Assembly: GCA_964600385.1 (NCBI GenBank) | Contig: CAZRJC010000001.1 | Coordinates: forward strand, 270,319 to 334,318 | From: DMER64 sp964600385 | GTDB taxonomy: Bacteria; Bacteroidota; Bacteroidia; Bacteroidales; UBA932 | Direction of reading: 5' to 3' | DNA length: 64,000 nucleotides | Shown here: positions 55,778 through 64,000 of the stretch, in pieces | Layout of the letters: every line of letters starts with the position of its first letter | How positions within the stretch are numbered: position 1 is the first letter of the stretch | Made by a program: the position numbers and the translations under genes | Notes under the pieces: model-generated | Database searches by the model: none | Seen by the model: only the letters and a program-made list of their open reading frames with translations | Told to the model about the DNA's origin: nothing

Positions 55778-57638
55778 TCAGAAATTCATCGTTGTCCTGG
55801 GTACGTAACAGACGATCTTTCATGAATTCCATAGCCTCGACGGAATTCATATCTGCCAGGTAATTGCGAAGGATCCATATACGGTTGAGCTTGTCTTTTT
55901 CCATAAGCAGATCGTCGCGGCGTGTAGAGCTGAGCGTTACATCCACGGCGGGGAACATGCGTTTGTTGGACAGACGCCGGTCGAGCTGCAATTCCAGGTT
56001 ACCCGTTCCCTTGAATTCTTCAAAGATAACTTCATCCATTTTGGATCCGGTATCAATAAGAGCTGTGGCAAGGATGGTAAGTGAACCGCCGTTCTCAATA
56101 TTCCTGGCGGCACCAAAGAAACGTTTAGGCTTCTGAAGGGCGTTGGCATCCACACCACCGCTAAGTACTTTTCCGCTGGCCGGCTGTACAGTATTGTAGG
56201 CACGGGCAAGGCGGGTTATACTATCAAGCAGGATCACCACATCGTGACCGCATTCAACCAGACGTTTGGCTTTCTCCAGAACAATGCCTGCTACTTTAAC
56301 GTGACGTTCTGCCGATTCATCGAACGTAGATGCAATCACCTCGGCTTTTACATTACGCGCCATGTCCGTAACCTCTTCCGGCCGCTCATCAATAAGGAGA
56401 ACAATCATGTAGACTTCTGGATGGTTGTCTGCAATGGCATTGGCAATAGATTGAAGTAAAACGGTTTTCCCGGTCTTGGGCTGGGCAACAATCAGACCAC
56501 GCTGGCCTTTACCAACGGGTGTGAACAAATCAACAATCCGGTTAGATAAAGTATTGTGTCCGTTGGATGTAATATCAAATTTCTGGTCCGGGAAAAGAGG
56601 GGTCAGGAAATCGAAAGGAATCCTGTCCCGTATGAACTCCGGATCACGTCCGTTAATCTGAAGTATTTTTACAAGCGGGAAAAACTTCTCACTCTCACGG
56701 GGGGGACGTATCTCGCCGCAAACGGTGTCGCCCGTTTTCAGACCATATAGTTTGATCTGTTGCTGTGAGAGGTAGATGTCGTCCGGAGAGTTCAGGTAGT
56801 TGTAGTCAGAAGAACGCAGAAAGCCATAGCCGTCGGGCATCATCTCCAAAACACCAATAGCTTTCACTACTCCCTCATATTCAGGCTGTTTAACAGGGGC
56901 CTTGTGCTCCTGCACCTGATGTTTCTGATGCGGAGTGGGAACGGTTGCAGCTTCCTGTACTTTTTCCTGTGATTTATCCTGTGAGTTTTCGGTCATTCTA
57001 TTCTGTGAACCTGTTGTACGTTTGCGTTTCCCTGTTACAGGAGCTTCCGGTGCAGGAAAAAGTTCGGCCGATTTTTCTTCTGTCAATTCAACTTTATCAG
57101 TAATTTCTTCTTCCTGAATAACCGCAACTGGAATTGCAGGTTCTTCAGGCTCCTGAATTTCAGGAGCTTTTTCTGCTGACTCTTTTTCCTCTTTTCTGGG
57201 TCTGCCCCTGCGGGATTTCTGATTCCTGCTCTCCTGTTTCTCTTGTCTTTCCTGTTTCTCTTGTCTTTCCTGTTTCTCCTGTTTTTCTTGCCTCTCCTGA
57301 GGAGCAACATTTTCCTTTACAGGTTGCTGTGGCTGCTGTGTTTTTGGGGATTGTTCAGAATGTTGGGGCTGAGGTGGTTTCTGAGACTGAGAGGATTGCT
57401 GAGACTGAGGTGGTTGCTGAGACTGAGGTTTCCGTCCACGTTTCTTCTGTTGTTTATTCTGACCTGCCTGATTGGATGCTGAGCGGGCAACAGAAGCCCC
57501 CTTTTCAGCCTGGACGTCTAATATCTGATAAATCAGGTCGGTTTTTGCAAAAGTTTCAATTTCTTTAATTTCCAGCGATTGAGCAATCTTATGGAGATCT
57601 TCCATTGATTTGCTGCTTAGCTCAATAATATCGTACAT
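55761..57638 (-). CDS. rho: transcription termination factor Rho with long disordered insert
   Basis: An RNA-dependent hexameric ATPase that ends transcription. It has 625 residues, about 200 more than E. coli Rho. The order is the Rho N-terminal helix domain (1-45), a low-complexity Gln/Glu/Lys/Pro/Arg-rich region (about 48-255), the cold-shock RNA-binding domain (EMMPDGYGFLRSSDYNYLNSPDDIYLS) and the RecA-type motor with GLIVAQPKTGKTVLL, VLLIDERPEEVTDM and ILLDSITRLARAYN. An IDR in the same place in Bacteroides thetaiotaomicron Rho is reported to drive phase separation. It is monocistronic with a 50-base leader, and converges on the exporter. Confidence 0.97.
   Translation of the reverse strand: MYDIIELSSKSMEDLHKIAQSLEIKEIETFAKTDLIYQILDVQAEKGASVARSASNQAGQNKQQKKRGRKPQSQQPPQSQQSSQSQKPPQPQHSEQSPKTQQPQQPVKENVAPQERQEKQEKQERQEKQERQEKQESRNQKSRRGRPRKEEKESAEKAPEIQEPEEPAIPVAVIQEEEITDKVELTEEKSAELFPAPEAPVTGKRKRTTGSQNRMTENSQDKSQEKVQEAATVPTPHQKHQVQEHKAPVKQPEYEGVVKAIGVLEMMPDGYGFLRSSDYNYLNSPDDIYLSQQQIKLYGLKTGDTVCGEIRPPRESEKFFPLVKILQINGRDPEFIRDRIPFDFLTPLFPDQKFDITSNGHNTLSNRIVDLFTPVGKGQRGLIVAQPKTGKTVLLQSIANAIADNHPEVYMIVLLIDERPEEVTDMARNVKAEVIASTFDESAERHVKVAGIVLEKAKRLVECGHDVVILLDSITRLARAYNTVQPASGKVLSGGVDANALQKPKRFFGAARNIENGGSLTILATALIDTGSKMDEVIFEEFKGTGNLELQLDRRLSNKRMFPAVDVTLSSTRRDDLLMEKDKLNRIWILRNYLADMNSVEAMEFMKDRLLRTQDNDEFLITMNK
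57234..57300 (-). repeat. 18-base in-frame tandem repeat in rho
   Basis: About three and a half copies of an 18-base unit encode alternating QEKQER in the disordered insert. The first two copies are near identical and the last degenerate. A second 18-base repeat (CTGAGACTGAGGTGGTTG-type, about 57370-57428) encodes QSQQPP. Both can change length by slippage. Confidence 0.85.
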
Positions 57639-57688
57639 GCAAATATGTTAAAAAAGGGTTAAAGCTACGTAATGAAGCAAAGATGTGG

Positions 57689-57696
57689 CAAATATA
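57689..57696 (-). promoter_or_regulatory. -7 promoter box for rho
   Basis: Minus-strand TATATTTG is an exact match, placed just after the lptD stop, with a predicted leader of about 45 bases before the rho ATG. Confidence 0.55.
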
Positions 57697-57704
57697 TAAA
57701 AAAT

Positions 57705-60476
57705 TTAATTATCCCAGAAACTTGAGTTCTTCTTGTACTGCAAGAGGTCGGCCAGTGCAGAAGCCTTGGCGGCAATGCGGAAACTCCAGCTTTCCCACTT
57801 CCCGTTTGGAACCCAGGAGAATGATATTTGAAAACAATGGAGATCGTAAGTGGCACTTAATTGAGTAGTAGTAAGCTTGAATTTCATCAGGTCAAAACCA
57901 CTGTTTAAATTGATATTCAAATCTTTAGTTAGTTTTATCTGAGCTGAAAAACCAAGAGTTTGAGAAAAATTATGATTTGTATTCAATAATTCGTTCGCAT
58001 AGGTATAGGATCTGTTATATGAAAAACTGTAATTAAAATTCAATGACCAGGGAATTTCCGGGTCCATATAATAAATCCAGCCTCCGGGAATATACTCTCC
58101 GGTAAGAGGGTCCTCATATACTAACTGATAGGATGTGTTTTTGCTGTTCTTTCCTCCGCCTGAAAATGAATACGAAGTGGAAAAACTGGCATTGGTAAGC
58201 CGGGCGGGACTCCCGGTTTTCATAATATTCAGCGTATTAATTTTACGTCCCCTGGAATCAATGGCATAGGGGTCGAAAGTAGCATTGGCGTTAAGTCCGA
58301 GTTTTTCAAAAACGGTAGTGGATAAGGTAACGCTTATGTTGGACAACTTCAATGAGTCTGCAAGAAAATTGTACGATCCCGACAAAGAAAGATTGTCTAT
58401 AAGCTTGATCTTCTTTATCCCGCCGTTCTGAGTAGTGTCTTTTTTGTTAAAGAGCTTAGCTTCAATATTGTTTCCGAAAGAGAAACTGATAGCAGCCGTA
58501 CGGCCTTTCGACGGTGGCCCGTAAACAGATTTGTTAGAATATTTATTGTAGTCAACAGAATGATCTACCCCAAGACTGTCTGTATAATTTAACGTTACAT
58601 AGCCATTGGGCGACGTTCCCAGTTCGGGCCTGAATGAGAAGCCAATAGACGGTGTAATCATATGTCTTATAGCCCTTAGCCGGCCTTTGGGATTGAAGTT
58701 GAAAATGCCGTAAATACGGGTAGACATGGAAATCCCCCCTGAATAGGACTGCGTGAGACCAAATTCACTGAACGGTTTGGAATATTCCGAGATTACTTTT
58801 TGGGTAACGGGATCGAACCGGCGGGATTCGCTCATAAAATGCCAGTTCATGCCATAAGAAACTGTTGGTGTGAAATTCAGGTACTTAAGCAATGTAAAAC
58901 CCGGTAAGCCAATGGCAAAGTTGTGTTGCATACCCGTCTTGAAATCTTTCCACAGATCTGGTGTGCCAAACTGTGACGATTTGAAATTTACTTTATTCTG
59001 AAACGATGTATTGTAACTCAGGGTAATCTCTTCATAGAATTTTTTCTTGCCAACCCGTTCCTTTTTCTCAAAAGGATTAATCCGGCTCATGGTAAACGTG
59101 AAGTTGGGCAATGTAAGAGAGTAGGAAGAGTCACGGTTATTCTGACTGTGCAACAGGTTGACGGACAGATTGAAAGGTGTGCCCGCAAAGGTTTTTGCAT
59201 AGGAAATACTCGACGAGGTCTGGCTTTGCAGGGCCTCGTTTATTGTCTGGCTGTTATAACGGTTATTAGAAGGACTCGAAAAATTTACAGAAGCACTAAA
59301 AGTGGTTCCGGGCCGTTTTTTCGGATCCTGCGTATGGCTCCATTTAATACTGAAATCCCCCGACTCGGAATAGTCGGACGATCCGCGCTCTCCTGTTATG
59401 TTCTTTGAATAGTTGACATTCAGGCTCCCGTTATATTTATATCTGTTCTTGTAACGCGCCGTTGTTCTTACTGCCCATGAACCCATTGAGTAAATGTCAC
59501 CTGTAATGGAAAAATCAAGATAATCACCTATAACAAAATAATAACCAAGGTCCCTGAGGAAGAAACCGCGGGAAGTTTCTTCTCCGTAGCTTGGCATAAG
59601 CAATCCGCCGGACCGGTCGGGGCGCTGAGGCACAAAACCAAAGGGAAGTGCAATGGGAGTAGGCACATCTTCAATAACCACATAGGCAGGACCGAATATG
59701 GTCTGACCCACTTTCCCGTCCTGTCCGGAAGTGATTTTTGCATTGGTCATTCTCAGATAAAAATGAGGATGTTCTGCATCACAGGTTGTATATTTTCCTC
59801 CGTGAATATTTATGGAGTTATCCGGCATTTTCTTAAGGTGGTCTCCGTGTAGGAATCCCTGATCGTCCTGAGTTACCATGTTATTGATCCGTGCTTTCTT
59901 GGAAGAAAAATTATAGTAGACAGATTCCATCACGTAGTTATTCTTTCCTTCTTTCATCACGGGCTTTCCCTGCATCACACCGGTGGAATCTATTACCCCT
60001 GTGGCAAATACGGTTCTGGAATCTGCATCGTATTCCATATATTCCGCTGTTATTTCCAGATTGTCATAAGTAACCTTTACGTCTCCGTAATAATACAGCA
60101 TGGTTTTTCCATTGGAGAAATCTTCCACAACCGAATCCCTGGCCACAGAAAAAGCAGGAGCTTCAAACTGAGACCGGGCACGAAGACTGTCCATGCGCGC
60201 CGAACTGTCTGTAGAGAAGAGAGTAACCCCGGTTTTTTCCTGTCCCGTACCCAGCCGGCTACCCAATATGGACAACATGGATGCCAGTGTGGGCGATGTC
60301 TCCAACCCGGTTACCGGAGACTTCCTGCCCTGCCTGAATGAAGTGCTTACCGGTGTAAGAGCATTATCTATAACCCGCTTATCCTGAGCACATAGTGATG
60401 TTACCCCCGCTAGAAGGAACACCACTAAACACACGGTATACAAAATAGTTTTATTATCTTTGTCTGCTGCAGACAT
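57705..60476 (-). CDS. lptD: LptD-like LPS-assembly outer-membrane protein
   Basis: The outer-membrane translocon that inserts lipopolysaccharide, with LptE. It has 923 residues: signal peptide (ILYTVCLVVFLLAGVTSLCAQ), a jelly-roll OstA/LptA-like domain (about 120-260: TMLYYYGDVKVTYDNLEITAEYMEYDADSRTVFATG) and a large barrel with the LptD signature FGFVPQRPDRSGGLLMPSYG. The Cys pairs of the E. coli protein are not conserved, as usual in Bacteroidota. The chosen ATG 60476 follows a -7 box; TTG 60485 lies within it. It is divergent from the amidase, only 15 bases apart. Confidence 0.9.
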   Translation of the reverse strand: MSAADKDNKTILYTVCLVVFLLAGVTSLCAQDKRVIDNALTPVSTSFRQGRKSPVTGLETSPTLASMLSILGSRLGTGQEKTGVTLFSTDSSARMDSLRARSQFEAPAFSVARDSVVEDFSNGKTMLYYYGDVKVTYDNLEITAEYMEYDADSRTVFATGVIDSTGVMQGKPVMKEGKNNYVMESVYYNFSSKKARINNMVTQDDQGFLHGDHLKKMPDNSINIHGGKYTTCDAEHPHFYLRMTNAKITSGQDGKVGQTIFGPAYVVIEDVPTPIALPFGFVPQRPDRSGGLLMPSYGEETSRGFFLRDLGYYFVIGDYLDFSITGDIYSMGSWAVRTTARYKNRYKYNGSLNVNYSKNITGERGSSDYSESGDFSIKWSHTQDPKKRPGTTFSASVNFSSPSNNRYNSQTINEALQSQTSSSISYAKTFAGTPFNLSVNLLHSQNNRDSSYSLTLPNFTFTMSRINPFEKKERVGKKKFYEEITLSYNTSFQNKVNFKSSQFGTPDLWKDFKTGMQHNFAIGLPGFTLLKYLNFTPTVSYGMNWHFMSESRRFDPVTQKVISEYSKPFSEFGLTQSYSGGISMSTRIYGIFNFNPKGRLRAIRHMITPSIGFSFRPELGTSPNGYVTLNYTDSLGVDHSVDYNKYSNKSVYGPPSKGRTAAISFSFGNNIEAKLFNKKDTTQNGGIKKIKLIDNLSLSGSYNFLADSLKLSNISVTLSTTVFEKLGLNANATFDPYAIDSRGRKINTLNIMKTGSPARLTNASFSTSYSFSGGGKNSKNTSYQLVYEDPLTGEYIPGGWIYYMDPEIPWSLNFNYSFSYNRSYTYANELLNTNHNFSQTLGFSAQIKLTKDLNINLNSGFDLMKFKLTTTQLSATYDLHCFQISFSWVPNGKWESWSFRIAAKASALADLLQYKKNSSFWDN
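60455..60462 (+). promoter_or_regulatory. -7 promoter box for the amidase-MCE unit
   Basis: TATCTTTG is an exact TAnnTTTG match, lying inside the 5' coding end of lptD, 29 bases before the amidase ATG. Confidence 0.55.
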
Positions 60477-60482
60477 AAGCTG

Positions 60483-60490
60483 CAAATATA
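60483..60490 (-). promoter_or_regulatory. -7 promoter box for lptD
   Basis: Minus-strand TATATTTG is an exact match in the 15-base gap between the two start codons, ending 6 bases before the lptD ATG. The lptD transcript would be close to leaderless. Confidence 0.45.
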
Positions 60491-60491
60491 T

Positions 60492-61598
60492 ATGAAAAAA
60501 CTGATTCCCGTATTGATGGTCATTTCGTGTATTTGCAATTCATATGCCATCTTTGCTCAAAACATACCTTCCGTTTCTATTAGTAAAATTGTCATTGATC
60601 CCGGTCATGGAGGACACGATCCGGGGGCCTTGAGTCCGGACAGGAAATTAAGGGAAAAAGATATAAACCTTTCTGTGGCCAGGTATCTGGGAGCGGCCAT
60701 CAGGGAGAGTTATCCCGATATTGAAGTGTTATATACAAGATCATCTGATGTGGCCGTTGATCTGGACAAACGGGGCATGCTGGCCACCGAGGGACATGCA
60801 GATCTGTTCATTTCCATTCATGTGAACTCCACACGCAGATCCGTAACCGTTCCGGTGGGACCCGAGACCTGGGTTTTCGGTGGAGACAGGAGCCAGAGGA
60901 AAGATGACAGCTACGAGGTAGTGCTCAAAGAAAACGAAGTAATCAAGTTCGAGGAAAACTACAGGGCAAAATACGAAGGTTTCGATCCCGAAAACCCTCA
61001 GTCCATGATCGTCTTTAATTTTCAGAAAGACGCCATAACCAGACAGTCAAAGATTCTGGCTACCTGTATCCAGCAGACATTACGTTCGGGGCCATTGAAA
61101 GGAATTTCAAAAGACCGTGGAATGAAAGAAGGCGGACTGATGGTTCTGGCATATTGTTCCATGCCTGCAATACTCGTTGAGCTGGGCTTTATCAACAGTA
61201 CACCAGACAGAAAGATTCTGGGATCAGACAGCGGGCGCAAAAAACTCGCCCAACAGCTTTTCCTCGGTTTTGACAAATACTATAAGGCTGTTGCACAACA
61301 AAACAATGTTACACAACCACGTCAAGAAGTTGAAGTAGAAGTAAAAGTTGAAAAACAATACCGGGTTCAGGTAATGGCCGGAAACGAAAAAATCCCTGCC
61401 ACCTCTGCCGTTTTTAAAGGATATGGTCAGGTTGATTACATAGAATGCCCGGGACAGAAATTTAAATATAAGTATACCATAGGCAACTTCGATACACCTG
61501 AAGAAGCCTGGGAATTCTGCGCAAAACTTAGAAGCAAAGACTTTCCCGGAGCTTTTGTCATAGCTGTTCAGGGAGGGAAACAGGTGCCTGTCAAATAA
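60492..61598 (+). CDS. N-acetylmuramoyl-L-alanine amidase with SPOR-like C-terminus
   Basis: A zinc amidase that cuts the peptide stem from peptidoglycan for daughter-cell separation. It has 368 residues: signal peptide (LIPVLMVISCICNSYAIFAQ), then the Amidase_3 domain (about 33-258) with IVIDPGHGGHDPGAL (His), the metal-ligand Glu in REKDINLSVARYL, ADLFISIHVNS (His) and the catalytic Glu in ILVELGFINS. An insert after the His box holds charged residues. A C-terminal SPOR-like module (about 285-360: YRVQVMAG..., IGNFDTPEEAWEFCAKLR) should bind denuded septal glycan. The next gene, an MCE protein, starts 6 bases after it. Confidence 0.95.
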   Translation: MKKLIPVLMVISCICNSYAIFAQNIPSVSISKIVIDPGHGGHDPGALSPDRKLREKDINLSVARYLGAAIRESYPDIEVLYTRSSDVAVDLDKRGMLATEGHADLFISIHVNSTRRSVTVPVGPETWVFGGDRSQRKDDSYEVVLKENEVIKFEENYRAKYEGFDPENPQSMIVFNFQKDAITRQSKILATCIQQTLRSGPLKGISKDRGMKEGGLMVLAYCSMPAILVELGFINSTPDRKILGSDSGRKKLAQQLFLGFDKYYKAVAQQNNVTQPRQEVEVEVKVEKQYRVQVMAGNEKIPATSAVFKGYGQVDYIECPGQKFKYKYTIGNFDTPEEAWEFCAKLRSKDFPGAFVIAVQGGKQVPVK

Positions 61599-61604
61599 CA
61601 CATT

Positions 61605-62525
61605 ATGAGTAAAAGAAAAATTTCAAAAGAGATCCGCATAGGCCTGTTTTTTCTGCTGGTACTGATTGCGCTGTACTTTGTTATACAATTCCTGAAAGGC
61701 AACGATGTCTTCCAGGGAACGGCAACCTACTATGCCGTCTATCCGAGCGTAGAAGGATTGGCCCCTACCAGCCCTGTTTCTATCCTGGGTCTGAAAGCGG
61801 GCACCATTGATAAAATATCCTACGATCAGAATAACCGGAGAATGATCGTCAGCATGAAATTGAAAAAGAACTTTAAAATTCCTGTCGGGTCAGTAGCCGA
61901 CATATACAGTGCCGACATTCTGGGAGGTAAAGCCGTTAAAATAAACATGTCCGCCGAACAGACCATTCATCGTTCGGGAGATACTTTGTTATCATCGGTA
62001 CAGAAAGATCTTATAACGCTTCTTACGGGAGAACTGATCTCTCTGAAAGAACAGATTGCCGGGCTGATTTCGGGGCTCGATACCACTGTGGCAAATCTGA
62101 ATGAGATTCTTGGAACAGAAAACAAACAGGAAATCCGGGAGGCGCTAGCATCTCTTAATTCTTCCCTTCATCAGTTCAATGGCTTCATTGGGACACTCAA
62201 CGACAATGCCCCGCATATAGAGAGCATACTCGGAAGCGTAGACACCCTGGGCACACAACTGAATACGGGTATGAATGACCTCAACAAAACCCTCGTCAAT
62301 CTGCAGGCACTCTCACTCGAACTAAAAGACGCAGGGCTCTCTGAAACCGTAAACGAGCTCACTGCCCTTATCAAACATCTGAACAATCCCGGCGGATCTC
62401 TCGGGCAAGTTATGAACAACCCCGATCTATACAATAACATTACCCGGGTGATTGGCAGTGTAGATTCCCTGGTGCAAAAAATTAGCGATAACCCAAAAAA
62501 ATACTTTAAAATAACTGTGTTTTAA
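61605..62525 (+). CDS. MlaD-family (MCE domain) lipid-transport protein
   Basis: A 306-residue periplasmic substrate-binding component of a phospholipid transporter of the Mla/MCE type. One N-terminal anchor helix (IGLFFLLVLIALYFVIQFL, about 11-29) precedes a single MCE domain (about 38-115, YYAVYPSVEGLAPTSPVSILGLKAGTIDKI) and a long helical tail (about 130-306) with heptad-like LxxLxxxL spacing that probably forms a trimer or hexamer tunnel. The ATPase and permease (MlaF/E) are not adjacent. It is co-transcribed with the amidase. Confidence 0.9.
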   Translation: MSKRKISKEIRIGLFFLLVLIALYFVIQFLKGNDVFQGTATYYAVYPSVEGLAPTSPVSILGLKAGTIDKISYDQNNRRMIVSMKLKKNFKIPVGSVADIYSADILGGKAVKINMSAEQTIHRSGDTLLSSVQKDLITLLTGELISLKEQIAGLISGLDTTVANLNEILGTENKQEIREALASLNSSLHQFNGFIGTLNDNAPHIESILGSVDTLGTQLNTGMNDLNKTLVNLQALSLELKDAGLSETVNELTALIKHLNNPGGSLGQVMNNPDLYNNITRVIGSVDSLVQKISDNPKKYFKITVF

Positions 62526-62730
62526 TCTGCTAAAGTTGTCCGTAACTATTATCCTGCTTAAAAAACAGGCAATTAGCAGAATATAGGCCTGATTATCAGC
62601 GATTTAAAAAATTTAAATTTTTTATCGTTGATTATGAGGGTATTAAAAACTTTTTATGAAATCCAAGCACTTTTCATTTTTTTTTACCATTTTTTTCAAC
62701 CAAATTTGTGATACTAACCTGAAATCATAA
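62526..62730. other. AT-rich intergenic region before dnaA; no gene seen
   Basis: The longest non-coding stretch (205 bases). It holds a perfect palindrome CTGATTATCAG (62589-62599), a longer AT-rich palindrome (62605-62624), and several TTATC words (62549, 62594, 62622) that only partly match the DnaA box TTATCCACA. A weak -7-like CAAATTTG lies at about 62700-62707. It may include the dnaA promoter and perhaps a replication origin; neither is shown. Confidence 0.4.
62605..62624. repeat. 20-bp AT-only palindrome
   Basis: A perfect inverted repeat, T-A6-T3-A3-T6-A. Beyond a one-base bulge it is flanked by CGAT / ATCG. It could form a hairpin, serve as a weak terminator for the MCE gene, or act as an easily melted element. 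Confidence 0.7.
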
Positions 62731-64000
62731 ATGTCTCCATCCTCGCACAAAATTGTCTGGAATAATTGTCTCAATATTATTAAAGATATTGTACAGCCCG
62801 CAAGCTTCAGCACGTGGTTTGAACCCATCATGCCAGTAAGACTGCAGGATTATGTCCTTACCATTGAAGTCCCTTCTCATTTTTTCAGGGAATATATAGA
62901 AGAACATTTTATTGACCTGATAGGGCCCTGTCTTCGTAAAGAACTGGGAAGTCAGGCAAAACTTGAATACAGCGTTAAAGTAGATTCCGGCAGCAAAGGA
63001 GTTCCCGTGCCTCATCAGGTTAAAGGGCAATTCCAGAACAAGTCGGTTTCTTTTCACCGCAGCAGTGATGAACAATTGGCAAGCCCCTACGTTATACCCG
63101 GAGTCAGACAGGTCAAGATTGACCCACAACTGAATGCCGCCTACTCTTTCGATAATTTTGTGGAAGGGTCCTGCAACAGGCTTGCCCGTACAGCCGGTTT
63201 AAGCATTGCCGAAAAGCCAGGGGGTCCGTTTAACCCACTGTTTATTTACGGGGGCTCGGGTCTTGGCAAAACCCATCTTGCCCAGGCTATAGGTATTGAG
63301 ATCAAGAACAAAATGCCGGAAAAAATTGTCCTTTACGTTTCGGCCAATCTGTTCCAGATCCAGTTTATGGACGCGGTCAACATTAAAAACAAACTCACTG
63401 ACTTCATGCATTTCTATCAGATGATAGACGTGCTCATCATTGACGATGTACAGGAATTTGCCGGAAAACCAGGGACTCAGAACGCTTATTTCAACATTTT
63501 CAATCACCTGCACCAATCCGGGAAACAGCTTATACTAACCAGCGACCGTGCCCCGGTTGATCTCAAAGACCTGGACGATCGCTTGCTTTCACGCTTTAAA
63601 TGGGGCCTTTCCGCAGAACTGCTGGCACCTGATTATGCCACAAGACTGGCCATCCTGCAAAAGAAATGCTACAACGAGGGCGTTGAGGTTCCCAAAGAAG
63701 TCCTGGCATTCATCGCCGAACATGTTACTACCAACGTTCGGGAAATAGAAGGGACCTTCTGCTCATTACTGGCACAATCTACTTTCAATAAACAGCCTGT
63801 AACTTTAGAACTGGCACAGTCCATAACGGATAAACTGGTAAATCTCGCGCCACATGAGATTTCCATGAATGACATTCAAAAAACCGTCTGCAGTTACTTT
63901 GGACTTTCACCCGACAGCCTCGTTTCCATAACACGTAAAAGAGAGATCTGTCAGGCACGTCAGATCGCAATGTATCTGAGCAGGAACCTGACCAAAAATT
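62731..64000 (+). CDS. dnaA: chromosomal replication initiator DnaA (3' end cut off)
   Basis: AAA+ initiator that melts the replication origin. The frame is open from ATG 62731 to the window end (423 codons). Domain I (about 1-85: WNNCLNIIKDIVQPASFSTWFEPI), a short domain II, then domain III with YSFDNFVEGSCNRLARTA, Walker A GGSGLGKTHLAQAIG, Walker B VLIIDDVQEF and sensor LTSDRAP. Domain IV begins about residue 370 with the DNA-binding helix QARQIAMYLSRNLTK; the GGRDHSTV signature is beyond the edge. Upstream lies the AT-rich region. Confidence 0.97.
   Translation, partial: MSPSSHKIVWNNCLNIIKDIVQPASFSTWFEPIMPVRLQDYVLTIEVPSHFFREYIEEHFIDLIGPCLRKELGSQAKLEYSVKVDSGSKGVPVPHQVKGQFQNKSVSFHRSSDEQLASPYVIPGVRQVKIDPQLNAAYSFDNFVEGSCNRLARTAGLSIAEKPGGPFNPLFIYGGSGLGKTHLAQAIGIEIKNKMPEKIVLYVSANLFQIQFMDAVNIKNKLTDFMHFYQMIDVLIIDDVQEFAGKPGTQNAYFNIFNHLHQSGKQLILTSDRAPVDLKDLDDRLLSRFKWGLSAELLAPDYATRLAILQKKCYNEGVEVPKEVLAFIAEHVTTNVREIEGTFCSLLAQSTFNKQPVTLELAQSITDKLVNLAPHEISMNDIQKTVCSYFGLSPDSLVSITRKREICQARQIAMYLSRNLTKN

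Noticed and set aside
57230..57430. Short regular repeats that could look like a CRISPR array
   Set aside because: The 18-base units are in frame within rho, have no unique spacers and encode Gln/Glu/Lys/Pro repeats.
57639..57650. CATATTTG as a rho promoter box
   Set aside because: It ends one base before the rho ATG and misses the first consensus base; the exact TATATTTG at 57689-57696 is a better candidate.
62545..62630. DnaA boxes upstream of dnaA
   Set aside because: The TTATC words match only five or six of the nine positions of TTATCCACA, which is not enough to call an origin.

Overview
The window is dense chromosomal DNA of a Bacteroidota bacterium, most likely order Bacteroidales. 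The evidence is a set of lineage-typical families: SusC-type TonB-dependent receptors, a BACON-domain lipoprotein, an S46 dipeptidyl-peptidase, DUF4295 beside L28/L33, DUF4199, DUF4876, DUF6850, DUF1573 and a Rho with a long disordered insert. Promoter boxes fit TAnnTTTG and almost no gene has a Shine-Dalgarno sequence. I found no tRNA, rRNA, CRISPR array, insertion sequence or prophage. No gene-free stretch exceeds about 205 bases.

Layout. 1-5.3 kb: the end of phoH, ppdK, then galE-dgt. 5.3-14.7 kb (minus strand): a serpin, a rubredoxin and an S46 peptidase, then a three-gene outer-membrane operon (TonB receptor, DUF4876 lipoprotein, DUF6850 barrel). 14.8-21 kb (plus): a tightly packed run of BACON/LRR lipoprotein, tldD, tldE, nhaC and a SlyD-type isomerase. 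21-23.6 kb (minus): an FAD-dependent dehydrogenase and tsaD. 23.7-28.1 kb: tamB. 28.1-38 kb: translation and secretion genes, namely pheT, ftsY, DUF4295, rpmG, rpmB, lepB, a small lipoprotein, yqeY and thrS-infC-rpmI-rplT. 38-40.8 kb: DUF4199, a glycosyltransferase and rlmD. 40.8-46 kb: secA-lpdA-mgsA. 46-52.2 kb: a TonB receptor and beta-helix lipoprotein operon divergent from a PhoB/PhoR-like two-component system. 52.3-55.8 kb: ferredoxin, DUF1573 protein, meaB and a 10-TM metal exporter. 55.8-64 kb: rho, lptD, an amidase, an MCE protein and the first two thirds or more of dnaA.

Three points stand out. (1) infC has no ATG, GTG or TTG that can start its conserved N-terminal domain. It appears to begin at an ATC codon behind a full AGGAGG Shine-Dalgarno sequence, which is exceptional in this phylum. 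(2) The region between the 47-50 kb TonB operon and the two-component system carries five TTACA-like units in exact 11-base phase, the geometry of a Pho box, and these abut the response-regulator promoter. This suggests a phosphate-starvation-controlled outer-membrane uptake system. (3) The receptor/DUF4876/DUF6850 operon, facing a BACON/LRR lipoprotein, looks like an undescribed outer-membrane complex.

Much of the window serves the cell envelope (LptD, TamB, MCE, amidase, SecA, LepB, FtsY, TonB receptors). The rest is mainly translation and central metabolism. MeaB points to methylmalonyl-CoA mutase, and so to succinate-propionate metabolism elsewhere in the genome.
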